Source: Arthrobacter sp. StoSoilB19
GTDB lineage: Bacteria; Actinomycetota; Actinomycetes; Actinomycetales; Micrococcaceae
Direction of reading: 5' to 3'
Length of the DNA: 64,000 bases
Assembly: GCF_019977275.1 (NCBI RefSeq)
Contig: NZ_AP024650.1
Span: 2,604,001 to 2,668,000 of the forward strand
Part shown: positions 28,864 through 37,236 of the stretch, piece after piece
Position numbering within the stretch: position 1 is the first letter of the stretch
Layout: every line of letters begins with the position of its first letter
Program-made: the position numbers and the translations under genes
Notes under the pieces: generated by a model
What the model was told of the DNA's origin: nothing
Databases searched by the model: none
What the model saw: only the letters and a program-made list of their open reading frames with translations

Positions 28864-30060
28864 ATGGACATTGTTTTCTGGATCATTCTCGTCGTTATCG
28901 TCATCATCATCATCGGCTGGCTGGTGAACCGCAGCAGGTCCGCCAATCAGCGCGGCGGATCATCGGCGGGGGCAGGGACGGACAGGGTCCGGACCGATGG
29001 AGCGCTCGAAGGCGGCAGTGCCGCAGCCTCCGCCCAGGCTGCGGGCACCACCGGCATCCCCACGGCGGCGGGGTTCGGAAAGCCCGCCGAACCGGCCGTC
29101 CTTCCCACCGCTGAGGAACCGGCTGATTCCGCCGCTGCATCCAGCACCGGCACTCCGGCAGGCGGCACGTCGCCCCGCAGCACGTCACCCGGCAGCACAG
29201 AGGACGGGGACGGTCGCAGCCAGGACCAGGCACAGAACCAGGCGGCAGACCAGGCCGAGTGGGAAACCCAGTGGTCCGAGGCCGGCTCCGGGTCAGGCTC
29301 CTCCGCCGCAGGTGCAGCCGGAACTCCCGCGGAACAGCCGGCACAGGCCGGAGCTCCCGCCGGGGCGCCGTCCGGGCAGGCTTCACCCCCGGCGACCCGC
29401 CCGGTCCACCATGACGAGTACACGGCACCGCACGCCCCCACGCTTCCCGGCGCTGAAACGGCTGCACTGGAAGGCACGGACGACGGCGGCGCGGCGCCAG
29501 CGCGGCCGGCCGGCGGGCACGCGCCACGGCACCACGCCGACACGTCCGCATCACCGGCCCACCAGGAGCCGGCCGTGCCGCCAGCCGCCGATGGCACCGA
29601 GGGACAGGCCGCAGCGGCCGAAACACTGGACCGCACCCAGTCCTCCGCCCTGGTAGAGAACGGGGCGGATCACCACCAGCCCTCCGGCCAGGACCAGAGT
29701 GTGCCCGCGGCCGGGCAGGGTGTGCCCGCGGCCGGGCAGGACGTGGCAGCGGCCGGGCAGGGCGCGCCGCCACAAGGCGGGCACGCCCAGGGCGCCCAGG
29801 GCGCCCAGGCACAGGGTATGGCTGCCGTCGAGCCGGCCGGACACCTCGCAGCAGATGAGCCCTATGGCGCAGGTTCGGCCGCGCCGGGCCCCGATGGGAG
29901 CGGACCGGCGGACTACACCGTGAAGGGCGATGCCGCCGCGATGGTCTACTACGAAGAAGGACATCCCGACTATGAGCAGACCCGGGCGGAAGTCTGGTTT
30001 GAATCTGCCGCACACGCGGAGGCCGCCGGCTTCCGCGCGCCCCGGCGCAAACGGCTCTAA
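28864..30060 (+). CDS. Membrane-anchored low-complexity protein with C-terminal sunset domain
   Basis: 398 residues. One N-terminal membrane helix (3-21, VFWIILVVIVIIIIGWLV) leads into about 330 residues of Ala/Gly/Pro/Thr-rich, probably unstructured sequence. The C-terminal 45 residues, VKGDAAAMVYYEEGHPDYEQ and so on to AAGFRAPRRK, match the short sunset domain seen at the ends of diverse actinobacterial proteins. A 21-bp repeat encodes three copies of VPAAGQG-like heptapeptides (29701-29763). Start ATG 28864 is supported by the hydrophobic helix and an AAAGG box upstream. Role unknown; the domain often marks envelope or channel accessory proteins. Confidence 0.75.
   Translation: MDIVFWIILVVIVIIIIGWLVNRSRSANQRGGSSAGAGTDRVRTDGALEGGSAAASAQAAGTTGIPTAAGFGKPAEPAVLPTAEEPADSAAASSTGTPAGGTSPRSTSPGSTEDGDGRSQDQAQNQAADQAEWETQWSEAGSGSGSSAAGAAGTPAEQPAQAGAPAGAPSGQASPPATRPVHHDEYTAPHAPTLPGAETAALEGTDDGGAAPARPAGGHAPRHHADTSASPAHQEPAVPPAADGTEGQAAAAETLDRTQSSALVENGADHHQPSGQDQSVPAAGQGVPAAGQDVAAAGQGAPPQGGHAQGAQGAQAQGMAAVEPAGHLAADEPYGAGSAAPGPDGSGPADYTVKGDAAAMVYYEEGHPDYEQTRAEVWFESAAHAEAAGFRAPRRKRL
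29701..29763 (+). repeat. 21-bp tandem repeat, three copies, in the sunset-domain gene
   Basis: Three adjacent 21-bp units beginning GTGCCCGCGGCCGGGCAG (the third diverged at four positions) code for the repeated heptapeptide V-P-A-A-G-Q-x. Shorter 9-bp GGCGCCCAG repeats follow. In-frame copy number change would be tolerated. Confidence 0.8.
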
Positions 30061-30065
30061 GAGGA

Positions 30066-30096
30066 GGAAGGCCCGCCGCGTTGCGGCGGGCCTTCC
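30066..30096 (+). terminator. Terminator after the sunset-domain gene
   Basis: A perfect 14-bp stem GGAAGGCCCGCCGC with a 3-nt loop begins 6 nt after the stop codon. The tail TTGC is weak. It lies inside the possible 5' extension of the next gene. Confidence 0.75.
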
Positions 30097-30115
30097 TTGC
30101 CTGGACTCATCCAAG

Positions 30116-31246
30116 GTGCTGGCATCGTGCCTGGCGCTGGCCCTGTCCCTGGCGCTTGCCGCCTGCACGGGGACCCCCGGGCCGCCTGCACCGGCCACAG
30201 GCACGGCAAGCCGCGGCACCCCGCCGGAAACCGCCGTCGTTGTTCCCCCACTCTCTACCGCCCCTGCCCCTTCCGCTTCTTCTGCCCCCGTACCGGCGGT
30301 GCAGGAACGGCTGGACCTGCAGCTGAGCATCCCTTGGGCGGCGGTCTTCCTTCCGGACGGCACCGCCATCATCTCCGAGCGGGACACAGCGCTCCTGAAG
30401 GCCGTCCGGGAAGGAAAAGCCACAACGCTTGGCAAAATCCCGGGCGTGGTCCCCGCCGGGGAAGGGGGCCTGCTTGGCCTGGCACTGTCCCCGCACTTCG
30501 CCACGGACCACCTGCTGTACACCTACCTGACCGCACAGGAGGACAACCGCATCATCCGGTTTACCGTCAAGGCCAATGGCGATGGTTCCCTGGCGCTCGG
30601 CCAGCCCCAGGTTGTGTTTACAGGAATCCCAAAGGCCACCACCCACAACGGCGGCAGGATCCGCTTTGGCCCGGACGGCCTCCTGTACGTGGGCACCGGC
30701 GACGCCCAGCGCCGCGGGCAGCCGCAGGACCCCAACGCCCTGGGCGGAAAAATTCTTCGGCTTACGCCCGACGGCAGCCCCGCCCCGGGCAACCCGTTCG
30801 GCAACGCCACCTACAGCCTGGGCCACCGGAACGTCCAGGGCCTGGCCTGGGATGACGCCGGCAGGCTGTGGGCCAGCGAGTTTGGACCCGAGGTGGACGA
30901 CGAACTGAACCTGATTATGCCGGGCGCCAACTACGGCTGGCCGCTGGTCACCGGCGCACCGCACCGGGCGGAGTTCCAGGATGCGAAAGTGGTGTGGCCG
31001 TCGACGAGCGATTCTTCACCCAGCGGACTGGAGATAGCCGGGGGCGTTGCCTATCTGGGTGCCCTCCGGGGGCAGCGCCTGTGGACGGTGCCGCTCAACG
31101 GGACAGAGGCGGGCACCCCTGTGGCCTATTTCACAGGCGGATACGGCCGGATCCGCGACGTGATTCGGACCCCGCAGGGAGGTTTGTGGCTGCTGACGAA
31201 CAACGAAAACCCTGATTTCGTGCTGGTTTTGCGCCCATTCCAGTGA
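30116..31246 (+). CDS. PQQ-type glucose/sorbosone dehydrogenase-like lipoprotein
   Basis: About 376 residues. A lipobox LAAC ends a hydrophobic stretch, then a Pro/Ala/Ser linker leads to a six-bladed propeller of the soluble aldose sugar dehydrogenase type. Landmarks are PWAAVFLPDGTAIISERD, EGGLLGLALSPHF, KATTHNGGRIRFGPDG, GTGDAQRRGQPQDPNALGGKILRLTPDG and GHRNVQGLAWD. The enzyme oxidises sugars at the outer membrane face with PQQ. The start is uncertain: GTG 30116 gives a short signal peptide after the hairpin but has no Shine-Dalgarno. ATG 29972 has AAGGA 10 nt upstream but overlaps the previous gene and puts the terminator inside the coding sequence. Confidence 0.8.
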   Translation: MLASCLALALSLALAACTGTPGPPAPATGTASRGTPPETAVVVPPLSTAPAPSASSAPVPAVQERLDLQLSIPWAAVFLPDGTAIISERDTALLKAVREGKATTLGKIPGVVPAGEGGLLGLALSPHFATDHLLYTYLTAQEDNRIIRFTVKANGDGSLALGQPQVVFTGIPKATTHNGGRIRFGPDGLLYVGTGDAQRRGQPQDPNALGGKILRLTPDGSPAPGNPFGNATYSLGHRNVQGLAWDDAGRLWASEFGPEVDDELNLIMPGANYGWPLVTGAPHRAEFQDAKVVWPSTSDSSPSGLEIAGGVAYLGALRGQRLWTVPLNGTEAGTPVAYFTGGYGRIRDVIRTPQGGLWLLTNNENPDFVLVLRPFQ

Positions 31247-31270
31247 TTCACGCACCGCCACCCGGGCCGA

Positions 31271-31300
31271 TTTCACTTGCACCAAAAGTTCGTGTAGAGT
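31271..31300 (+). promoter_or_regulatory. Promoter of tRNA-Lys
   Basis: TTTCAC (31271-31276) and TAGAGT (31295-31300) are spaced by 18 bp. The start would be near 31307, giving a leader of about 54 nt. Confidence 0.5.
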
Positions 31301-31360
31301 TTCATGTCGTTGCGGAGATCAACGGGAAAGAAAAAGCCCGGGGATGGAAGCAAAAAAGAT

Positions 31361-31436
31361 GCACCTCTAGCTCAATTGGCAGAGCAATTGACTCTTAATC
31401 AATGGGTTCCGGGTTCAAGTCCCGGGGGGTGCACCA
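31361..31436 (+). tRNA. tRNA-Lys (anticodon CTT)
   Basis: Acceptor GCACCTC pairs with GGGGTGC. The anticodon loop CTCTTAA gives CTT, the T-loop is TTCAAGT, and CCA is encoded. 76 nt including CCA. Followed by a strong terminator. Confidence 0.96.
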
Positions 31437-31441
31437 CTGGG

Positions 31442-31489
31442 AAAACAGCCTCCGGTTTGTGGAAACACAAACCGGAGGCTGTTTTGTTT
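31442..31489 (+). terminator. Terminator of tRNA-Lys
   Basis: A 20-bp perfect stem with a GAAA loop, ending in GTTTTGTTTT. A textbook intrinsic terminator 5 nt after the tRNA. Confidence 0.92.
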
Positions 31490-31536
31490 TAGGGCTTCAC
31501 GGCGTCCGGAACGGGCACCCTGCAGTCGGGCACCAA

Positions 31537-31578
31537 AAAAGCGCGGTCCCGGCTTTTCCATGCCGGGACCGCGCTTTT
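31537..31578. terminator. Bidirectional terminator downstream of MarR gene
   Basis: A 17-bp perfect stem AAAAGCGCGGTCCCGGC with an 8-nt loop, and A/T runs on both sides. It ends the minus-strand marR-like gene and gives a second stop behind tRNA-Lys. Confidence 0.88.
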
Positions 31579-31604
31579 CCTTAAACGGCCTGCGGGGCCA
31601 ACTG

Positions 31605-32072
31605 CTACTTGGCGGCGTTGTCCACCAGGTCGCCCGCGTTGCTGGGCGTGGTGGAGAACTGGCTGGCCAGTTCGCGCACTACGGCCTTGAGTTCCTGGCG
31701 CAGCAGTTCGGGGTCGATCGACGCCGATGCCAGCACGGAGCGCTCCATCTCCACCGCCTGGGCAACGGCTTCCTTGCCCTGCTCGGTGAGCGACACGACG
31801 TGGCTCCTGCGGTCCGAGGTGCTGCGGACCCGGACGATGTGGCCGTGGGACTCAAGCCGGCTGAGTGTCTTGCCCATGGTCTGGGCCTGGACACGGACAT
31901 ACTGGGCAAGCTGCGCCTGTGTCATGGGTCCTTGCGCGGCAAGGACCTCGATGGCGATAACACCGGCGTGGGTGAGTCCGATGGCGCCAAGTTTTTCGTT
32001 CCAGGAGTGTTCAACGAGGCGCGCAGCAGTGGACAGGAGGCGCCCTGTGGGCCAGTGATCCATATCAGGCAT
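31605..32072 (-). CDS. MarR-family transcriptional regulator
   Basis: 155 residues from ATG 32072 (MPDMDHWP). The winged helix is typical: LTHAGVIAIEVLAAQGPMTQ, QYVRVQAQTMGKTLSRLE (recognition helix) and SHGHIVRVRSTSDRRSHVVSLTEQG (wing). TATACT lies exactly 7 nt before the ATG, so the gene is probably transcribed without a leader. It is divergent from the peroxiredoxin gene 87 bp away, a common arrangement for a repressor of that neighbour. A TTG at 32090 is a possible but less likely start. Confidence 0.9.
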   Translation of the reverse strand: MPDMDHWPTGRLLSTAARLVEHSWNEKLGAIGLTHAGVIAIEVLAAQGPMTQAQLAQYVRVQAQTMGKTLSRLESHGHIVRVRSTSDRRSHVVSLTEQGKEAVAQAVEMERSVLASASIDPELLRQELKAVVRELASQFSTTPSNAGDLVDNAAK

Positions 32073-32159
32073 AGCAGCAAGTATAGCCAAATGCCGATTA
32101 GCACTCGCCCCACGTGCTTACTAGGCTGTTGTGTCCCGCCCGCGACAAGGAGAAAAACA

Positions 32160-32633
32160 ATGGCTGAAAGACTCGTTACCGGCGACAAAGCACCCGCTTT
32201 CACTCTTCAGGATTCGACCGGCAAGGACGTCAGCCTGGCTCCCCGGCCCGGCCGCTCCACCATTGTGTATTTCTACCCGGCCGCCTCCACGCCCGGCTGT
32301 ACCAAGGAAGCCTGCGACTTCCGGGACAGCCTTGCGTCGCTGCAGGCCTCCGGCTTCGACGTCCTTGGCATCTCCCCCGACCCGGTTGAAAAACTGGCCA
32401 AGTTCGCTGCCAACGAGTCGCTGACGTTCCCCCTGCTCTCCGACGCGGACCACGCGGTGGCCGAGGCTTACGGCGCCTGGGGCGAAAAGAAGAACTACGG
32501 CAAGACGTACCAGGGCCTTATCCGCTCCACAATCGTCGTGGACCCCTCTGGCAACGTTTCCCTTGCCCAATACAACGTCCGCGCCACGGGACACGTCGCC
32601 AAACTGCGGCGGGACCTCAATCTGGACAACTGA
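32160..32633 (+). CDS. bcp: Thioredoxin-dependent thiol peroxidase (Bcp/PrxQ)
   Basis: 157 residues. It reduces hydrogen peroxide and organic peroxides in the cytoplasm, recycled by thioredoxin. The active site is PAASTPGCTKEACDF, with peroxidatic Cys47 and resolving Cys52 five residues later, as in atypical two-Cys PrxQ. FPLLSDADHAVAEAYGAWGEK and GLIRSTIVVDPSGNV are conserved. AAGGAG lies 7 nt before the ATG. Divergent from the MarR gene, its likely regulator. Confidence 0.95.
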   Translation: MAERLVTGDKAPAFTLQDSTGKDVSLAPRPGRSTIVYFYPAASTPGCTKEACDFRDSLASLQASGFDVLGISPDPVEKLAKFAANESLTFPLLSDADHAVAEAYGAWGEKKNYGKTYQGLIRSTIVVDPSGNVSLAQYNVRATGHVAKLRRDLNLDN

Positions 32634-32697
32634 CCCCGCAGGCAACCGCCCCTGTCAGTTGTCCAGGCACCCTCCCAGCCACGTACCCGGGCAACGC

Positions 32698-32703
32698 TAC
32701 AAT
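32698..32703 (+). promoter_or_regulatory. -10 box of tRNA-Leu promoter
   Basis: TACAAT, 50 nt upstream of the mature tRNA-Leu. The -35 region is GC-rich and not clearly recognisable. Confidence 0.4.
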
Positions 32704-32753
32704 GGACACTGGCATCCGCCGTCGAACCTTCAGGGTTCCCGGCAGGAAACCGC

Positions 32754-32835
32754 GCGCGAGTGGTGAAATTGGCAGACACGCAGGATTTAGGTTCCTGTGC
32801 CTTCGGGCGTGGGGGTTCAAGTCCCCCCTTGCGCA
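32754..32835 (+). tRNA. tRNA-Leu (anticodon TAG)
   Basis: 82 nt with a long variable arm (GTGCCTTCGGGCGT). Acceptor GCGCGAG pairs with CTTGCGC, the anticodon loop TTTAGGT gives TAG, and the T-loop is TTCAAGT. CCA is not encoded. A UUCG-loop terminator follows at once. Confidence 0.94.
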
Positions 32836-32841
32836 CCTGGG

Positions 32842-32868
32842 ATCCCCCGGCTTCGGCCGGGGGATTTT
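32842..32868 (+). terminator. Terminator of tRNA-Leu
   Basis: A 10-bp stem ATCCCCCGGC with a TTCG tetraloop, then TTTTGC. Confidence 0.9.
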
Positions 32869-33065
32869 GCGTTAAAGGCATGACGGTGCTTGGGCCGGAT
32901 TAGTGCCTCAAATCGAAAAACTCCAAAGATCACCCATCCACCACTGCCCAACGGCCGAATAGCCATTGAGACACCAGCCAAGGGCAGGTGCTTACCCCAA
33001 GGCAAACTGCAGGTCGCGGACATCCCATCCGGGGCGGCAGGCAAAACGATCCAAGGAGAACTGAA

Positions 33066-33758
33066 ATGCAGACCTTCAAGCGCACAACTTTCACCGTCGC
33101 AGGCGTTGCAGCGGCCGCTCTGCTCAGCCTCACCGCATGTGGCGGTTCCGGCAGCACCTCCGGTTCGTCGGCGTCGTCGGCGCCGATGACATCCTCCCCC
33201 AGCTCCAGCATGGCGTCCCCGTCCGCCAGTGCGTCGGCCAGCTCCTCGGCCGGCATGATGGACCCGGCCGCAAACCTGGTTGGCCCAGGCTGCGCCGCCT
33301 ACGCCAAGCAGGTTCCCACCGGTGCGGGCTCGGTGGAGGGCATGGCCCTGGACCCGGTGGCCGTCGCCGCCTCCAACAACCCGATCCTGACCACGCTCAC
33401 CGCTGCAGTCTCCGGCAAGCTGAACCCCAAGGTGGACCTGGTTGACACGCTCAACGGCGGCGAATTCACCGTCTTCGCGCCGGTGGACGACGCCTTCAAG
33501 AAGATCGACGCCGCCACGATCGAGACCCTGAAGACGGACGATGCGCTGCTCAGCAAGATCCTGACCTACCACGTGGTTCCCGGCCAGATCACCCCGGACA
33601 AGATTGCCGGCACGCACGCCACGGTCCAGGGCGGCTCCGTCACCGTCACCGGCAGCGGCGACAACCTCAAGGTGGACAACGCCAACGTGGTCTGCGGCGG
33701 CGTCAAGACCAAGAATGCGACCGTCTACCTGGTCGACTCCGTCCTCATGCCCAAGTAA
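33066..33758 (+). CDS. Fasciclin-domain lipoprotein
   Basis: 230 residues. The lipoprotein signal ends in LTAC (Cys25), followed by a Ser/Ala/Gly linker of about 60 residues. A single FAS1 domain follows: [19 protein letters not shown], then H1 motif [33 protein letters not shown] (YH motif), and [14 protein letters not shown]. This matches the MPT70/MPB83-like secreted adhesin family of Actinobacteria. Two Cys (GPGCAAY and VVCGG) could form a disulfide. Start ATG 33066 has AAGGAG upstream. Followed by a 13-bp terminator hairpin. Probable role is envelope or adhesion, not proven. Confidence 0.9.
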   Translation: MQTFKRTTFTVAGVAAAALLSLTACGGSGSTSGSSASSAPMTSSPSSSMASPSASASASSSAGMMDPAANLVGPGCAAYAKQVPTGAGSVEGMALDPVAVAASNNPILTTLTAAVSGKLNPKVDLVDTLNGGEFTVFAPVDDAFKKIDAATIETLKTDDALLSKILTYHVVPGQITPDKIAGTHATVQGGSVTVTGSGDNLKVDNANVVCGGVKTKNATVYLVDSVLMPK

Positions 33759-33782
33759 GCCCTCTCTTCCCCACATGACCAA

Positions 33783-33814
33783 GGCCGGGCCCGCTGCAAC
33801 GAGCGGGCCCGGCC
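33783..33814 (+). terminator. Terminator of the fasciclin gene
   Basis: A perfect 13-bp stem GGCCGGGCCCGCT with a 6-nt loop, 25 nt after the stop codon. No T run. Confidence 0.7.
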
Positions 33815-33918
33815 CTGGCGCGTCCCGGACGTGCCTGGGATTGGCCCCATGCCTTGTCCTCTAGACTGGTCCCGGCCCGCAAGGGGCGGAGCCGGCAGCA
33901 TCCAGAGGTGATAAACGA

Positions 33919-35586
33919 GTGCCCAGCAGTACATCGCGGCGAACGGTCATCAAGGCCGGCGCCGTCCTCATGGCGCTGGGCATGACGTCATGCACCGGGA
34001 CGCCGTCCCCTTCCCCCACATCCGGAACGCCCAGTTCCGCGCGGGCGGAGCCTGATGCCACCTTCAGTTTCGGCACGGCCGCCCAGCCCCTGGGACTGGA
34101 TCCCGCCCTGTCCAGCGACGTGGAGTCGCAGCGCATCACCCGCCAGATCCTTGAAGGCCTTGTGGGCGTGGACCAGACCACCGGCAAGCCGACCCCGCTG
34201 CTGGCCACGGAATGGAACGAGTCCAACGAGGGCCGGACCTACACCTTCAAGCTCCGCTCCGGGGTTACGTTCCAGGACGGCACGCCATTCAACGCCGATG
34301 CCGTCTGCGCCAACTTCAACCGCTGGTTCGCGTTTCCCGCCGAGTTGCGGAGGCAGGCGCCAGGCAGCTCGTTCAAGAGCGTGTTCAAGGCGCACTCGGA
34401 CGAGCCCGGATTGTCCATCTTCAAGAGCTGCACGGCGGTCTCGGCCGACACCGTCCAGATCGACCTGACGCAGCGCTTCACGGCGTTCCTCCAGGCACTG
34501 ACCCTGCCGGCTTTCGCCATTGCGTCCCCTGCGGCCCTTGCCGCCGGCACGGCAGACGTCCTGGACCAGAACCGGGGCGGCCAGGCCATGTCCAGGTTCG
34601 CCACGAACCCCGTCGGCACCGGGCCCTTCACCCTGGCGGCGTGGGGCAGCGACAGTGTCACCCTCTCCAGCAACAAGACCTACTGGGGCGACCGCGGCCA
34701 GATCGCCACCATCAATTTCCAGGCCTACAACCATCCCCAGATTCGCCTCCAGGCCCTGCTGGACGGAAAGATCGACGGCTATGACGCCGTGACCGTGGGG
34801 AATTTCGACCAACTGGTCAAGCGCGGCAAACAGATTGTGCAGCGCGACCCGTTCTCGGTGATGTACGTCGGCATGAACCAGGACATCCCGGTACTGCAGA
34901 ACCAGAAGATCCGGCAGGCGGTGGAGCTTGCGATCGACAAGGAAACCCTGATCCGGAAGTTCTTTATCGACAACACGGCCAAAGCCACGCAGTTTGTCCC
35001 GCCCAAGATCAGCGGCTTCAACAATGACGCCCCGGCACTGGGGCACGATCCGTTGAAGGCCAAGGATTACCTCAAGGAGGGCGGCTACGCGGGCGAGGAA
35101 CTGAAGTTCTACTACCCCATGAACGTCACCCGGCCCTACCTGCCCACGCCGGAAAAGGTTTACGCCGAGCTCAGCCGCCAGCTCACCGCCGTCGGCTTCA
35201 ATATCCGTCCTGTCCCCGTGGACTGGTCGGACGGCTACCTCCAGAAGGTCCAGTCCGCCGGCGACCACGCGCTCCACATCCTCGGCTGGAACGGCTCGTA
35301 CTCGGACGCGGACAACTTCGTCGGCCCTCTCTTCGGAGAGAAGAACGGCGAGTTCGGCTACCAGGATCCCCAGGTGTTCTCGAAGATCAACCGGGCACGG
35401 GGACTGCCTGACGGCAAGGAACGGGATGAGCTTTATCACACCATCAATGCCCAGATCGCCGCGACCGTGCCGGCAGTCCCCATCGCCTTCCCCATCTCCG
35501 CGCTTGCCCTGTCAGACCGGGTGCTGAGCTACCCTGCATCGCCGGTCTTAAACGAAGTTTTCACGAAGGTCCAGCTAAAGCCTTGA
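33919..35586 (+). CDS. Peptide-type ABC transporter substrate-binding lipoprotein (SBP family 5)
   Basis: 555 residues. It resembles DppA/OppA/Nik[24 protein letters not shown], then [32 protein letters not shown]. The signal carries SRRTVIK (6-12), resembling a Tat motif, and ends in lipobox MTSC (Cys25), so it may be a Tat-exported lipoprotein. GTG 33919 has AGAGGTGAT upstream. No permease or ATPase gene is nearby, so it is an orphan binding protein and must share a transporter encoded elsewhere. The ligand is probably a peptide or similar, not readable here. Confidence 0.9.
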   Translation: MPSSTSRRTVIKAGAVLMALGMTSCTGTPSPSPTSGTPSSARAEPDATFSFGTAAQPLGLDPALSSDVESQRITRQILEGLVGVDQTTGKPTPLLATEWNESNEGRTYTFKLRSGVTFQDGTPFNADAVCANFNRWFAFPAELRRQAPGSSFKSVFKAHSDEPGLSIFKSCTAVSADTVQIDLTQRFTAFLQALTLPAFAIASPAALAAGTADVLDQNRGGQAMSRFATNPVGTGPFTLAAWGSDSVTLSSNKTYWGDRGQIATINFQAYNHPQIRLQALLDGKIDGYDAVTVGNFDQLVKRGKQIVQRDPFSVMYVGMNQDIPVLQNQKIRQAVELAIDKETLIRKFFIDNTAKATQFVPPKISGFNNDAPALGHDPLKAKDYLKEGGYAGEELKFYYPMNVTRPYLPTPEKVYAELSRQLTAVGFNIRPVPVDWSDGYLQKVQSAGDHALHILGWNGSYSDADNFVGPLFGEKNGEFGYQDPQVFSKINRARGLPDGKERDELYHTINAQIAATVPAVPIAFPISALALSDRVLSYPASPVLNEVFTKVQLKP

Positions 35587-35665
35587 CGGGCCCGGCCAAT
35601 TTCAGTATGCGGGCCGCGCGGGGATATTCTGTGACAGCCAGAGCCGCTGCAATCGGAGACTGATC

Positions 35666-37168
35666 GTGACCTTCATTTCCAAGACCCCACACGCCGACGT
35701 TGTCCTGATAGGCGGCGGCATCATGAGCGCCACCCTGGGGGCATTCCTCAAGCAGCTGGAGCCGGACTGGACCATCTCCCTGTTCGAACGGCTGGACCAG
35801 CCGGGCCGCGAAAGCTCGGACCCCTGGAACAACGCGGGCACGGGCCACGCCGCCCTCTGCGAACTCAACTACTCCCCCGCAGCCAAAGACGGCTCGGTCA
35901 ACCCCGGCAAGGCACTGCTCATCAACGAACAGTTCCAGCTCTCCCGCCAGTTCTGGTCCCACCTGGTGGACAACAACCTGATCGGTTCGCCCAAGGGCTT
36001 CATCAACACTGTCCCGCACATGAGCTTCGTGATCGGCGAGGACCACAGCCGGTTCCTGAAGACCCGGTACGAGGCGCTGAAGCCGCACCCCCTGTTCCGC
36101 AGCATGGAGTACTCCGAGGACCACGCGCAGATCGCCAAGTGGGCGCCACTGATCGTCAAGGGACGCGACCCCCAGCAGCGCATCGCCGCCACCCGCGCGG
36201 CCGAGGGCACCGACGTCGACTTCGGGGCACTCACGCGCGAGCTGGTGACCTACCTTGGGCACAACGGCGTCGAAATCAACTACAACCACGACGTCACCGG
36301 GATCTCCCGCGCCTCCGACGGCGGCTGGGACCTGACGCTGAAGTACCCCAAGTCCGGGGAACACGGCAAGATCCACGCCAAGTTCGTCTTCGTCGGAGCC
36401 GGCGGCGGGGCCCTGCACCTGCTGCAGGCCTCCGGCATCCCCGAAAGCAAGGGCTATGGCGGCTTCCCCGTCTCCGGCCAGTTCTTCCGCTGCACGGACG
36501 AGGCCATCGCGGCCCAGCACAGTGCCAAGGTCTACGGCCAGGCCTCCGTGGGCGCTCCCCCCATGTCTGTTCCGCACCTGGACACCCGCTACGTCAACGG
36601 GAAGCGTTCGCTCCTGTTCGGTCCGTACGCCGGCTTCTCCACCAACTTCCTGAAGAACGGCTCCTACCTGGACCTGCCGCTGTCCATCCGGCCCGGGAAC
36701 ATCATCCCGATGCTGGCCGTGGCCAAGGACAACATGGACCTCACCGCGTACCTCGTCAAGGAAGTGGTCAAGCGGCACGACCAGAAGGTTGAGGCACTGC
36801 GCGAGTACTACCCCGAGGCAAAGGGCGGGGACTGGGAACTCATCACCGCCGGCCAGCGTGTACAGATCATCAAGAAAGACCCGCAAAAGGGCGGCATCCT
36901 TCAGTTCGGTACCGAGGTGATTGCCGGCCGCGACGGCTCCATCGGTGCGCTCCTGGGCGCGTCGCCCGGAGCCTCAACCGCTGTCCCCATCATGATCGAA
37001 CTGCTGCAGAAGACGTTCCCCAAGAACTTCAAGGGCTGGCAGGGCAAGCTCAAGGACATGATGCCCGGCTACGGGGTGAAGCTGGATGAGAATCCGAACC
37101 TTGCCGCGGAGCTGGAACGGGCAACGGCCGCGTCCCTCCAGCTGGAGAGCGTTTCCGCCAGCCACTGA
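35666..37168 (+). CDS. mqo: Malate:quinone oxidoreductase
   Basis: 500 residues, full length. A membrane-associated FAD enzyme of the TCA cycle that passes electrons from malate to menaquinone. The FAD fold is [22 protein letters not shown], followed by the Mqo signature [17 protein letters not shown]. Other family blocks are [28 protein letters not shown] and [17 protein letters not shown] 35666 has CGGAG upstream. It stands alone between the binding protein and an RND exporter and is typical of Actinobacteria using Mqo. Confidence 0.96.
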   Translation: MTFISKTPHADVVLIGGGIMSATLGAFLKQLEPDWTISLFERLDQPGRESSDPWNNAGTGHAALCELNYSPAAKDGSVNPGKALLINEQFQLSRQFWSHLVDNNLIGSPKGFINTVPHMSFVIGEDHSRFLKTRYEALKPHPLFRSMEYSEDHAQIAKWAPLIVKGRDPQQRIAATRAAEGTDVDFGALTRELVTYLGHNGVEINYNHDVTGISRASDGGWDLTLKYPKSGEHGKIHAKFVFVGAGGGALHLLQASGIPESKGYGGFPVSGQFFRCTDEAIAAQHSAKVYGQASVGAPPMSVPHLDTRYVNGKRSLLFGPYAGFSTNFLKNGSYLDLPLSIRPGNIIPMLAVAKDNMDLTAYLVKEVVKRHDQKVEALREYYPEAKGGDWELITAGQRVQIIKKDPQKGGILQFGTEVIAGRDGSIGALLGASPGASTAVPIMIELLQKTFPKNFKGWQGKLKDMMPGYGVKLDENPNLAAELERATAASLQLESVSASH

Positions 37169-37236
37169 CCCTGCGGGGCCAGCGGCTGGCACCCCCAGGG
37201 CATGTACCAGTCACTTAGACCCCCAGGAGACCACCC

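Noticed and set aside
29701..29763. CRISPR-like array
   Set aside because: The 21-bp units are directly adjacent without spacers and in frame in a coding region.
32830..33065. Possible small gene between tRNA-Leu and the fasciclin gene
   Set aside because: Only a terminator and the Shine-Dalgarno region of the next gene are recognisable; the in-frame ATG at 32988 extends fasciclin without a ribosome binding site.
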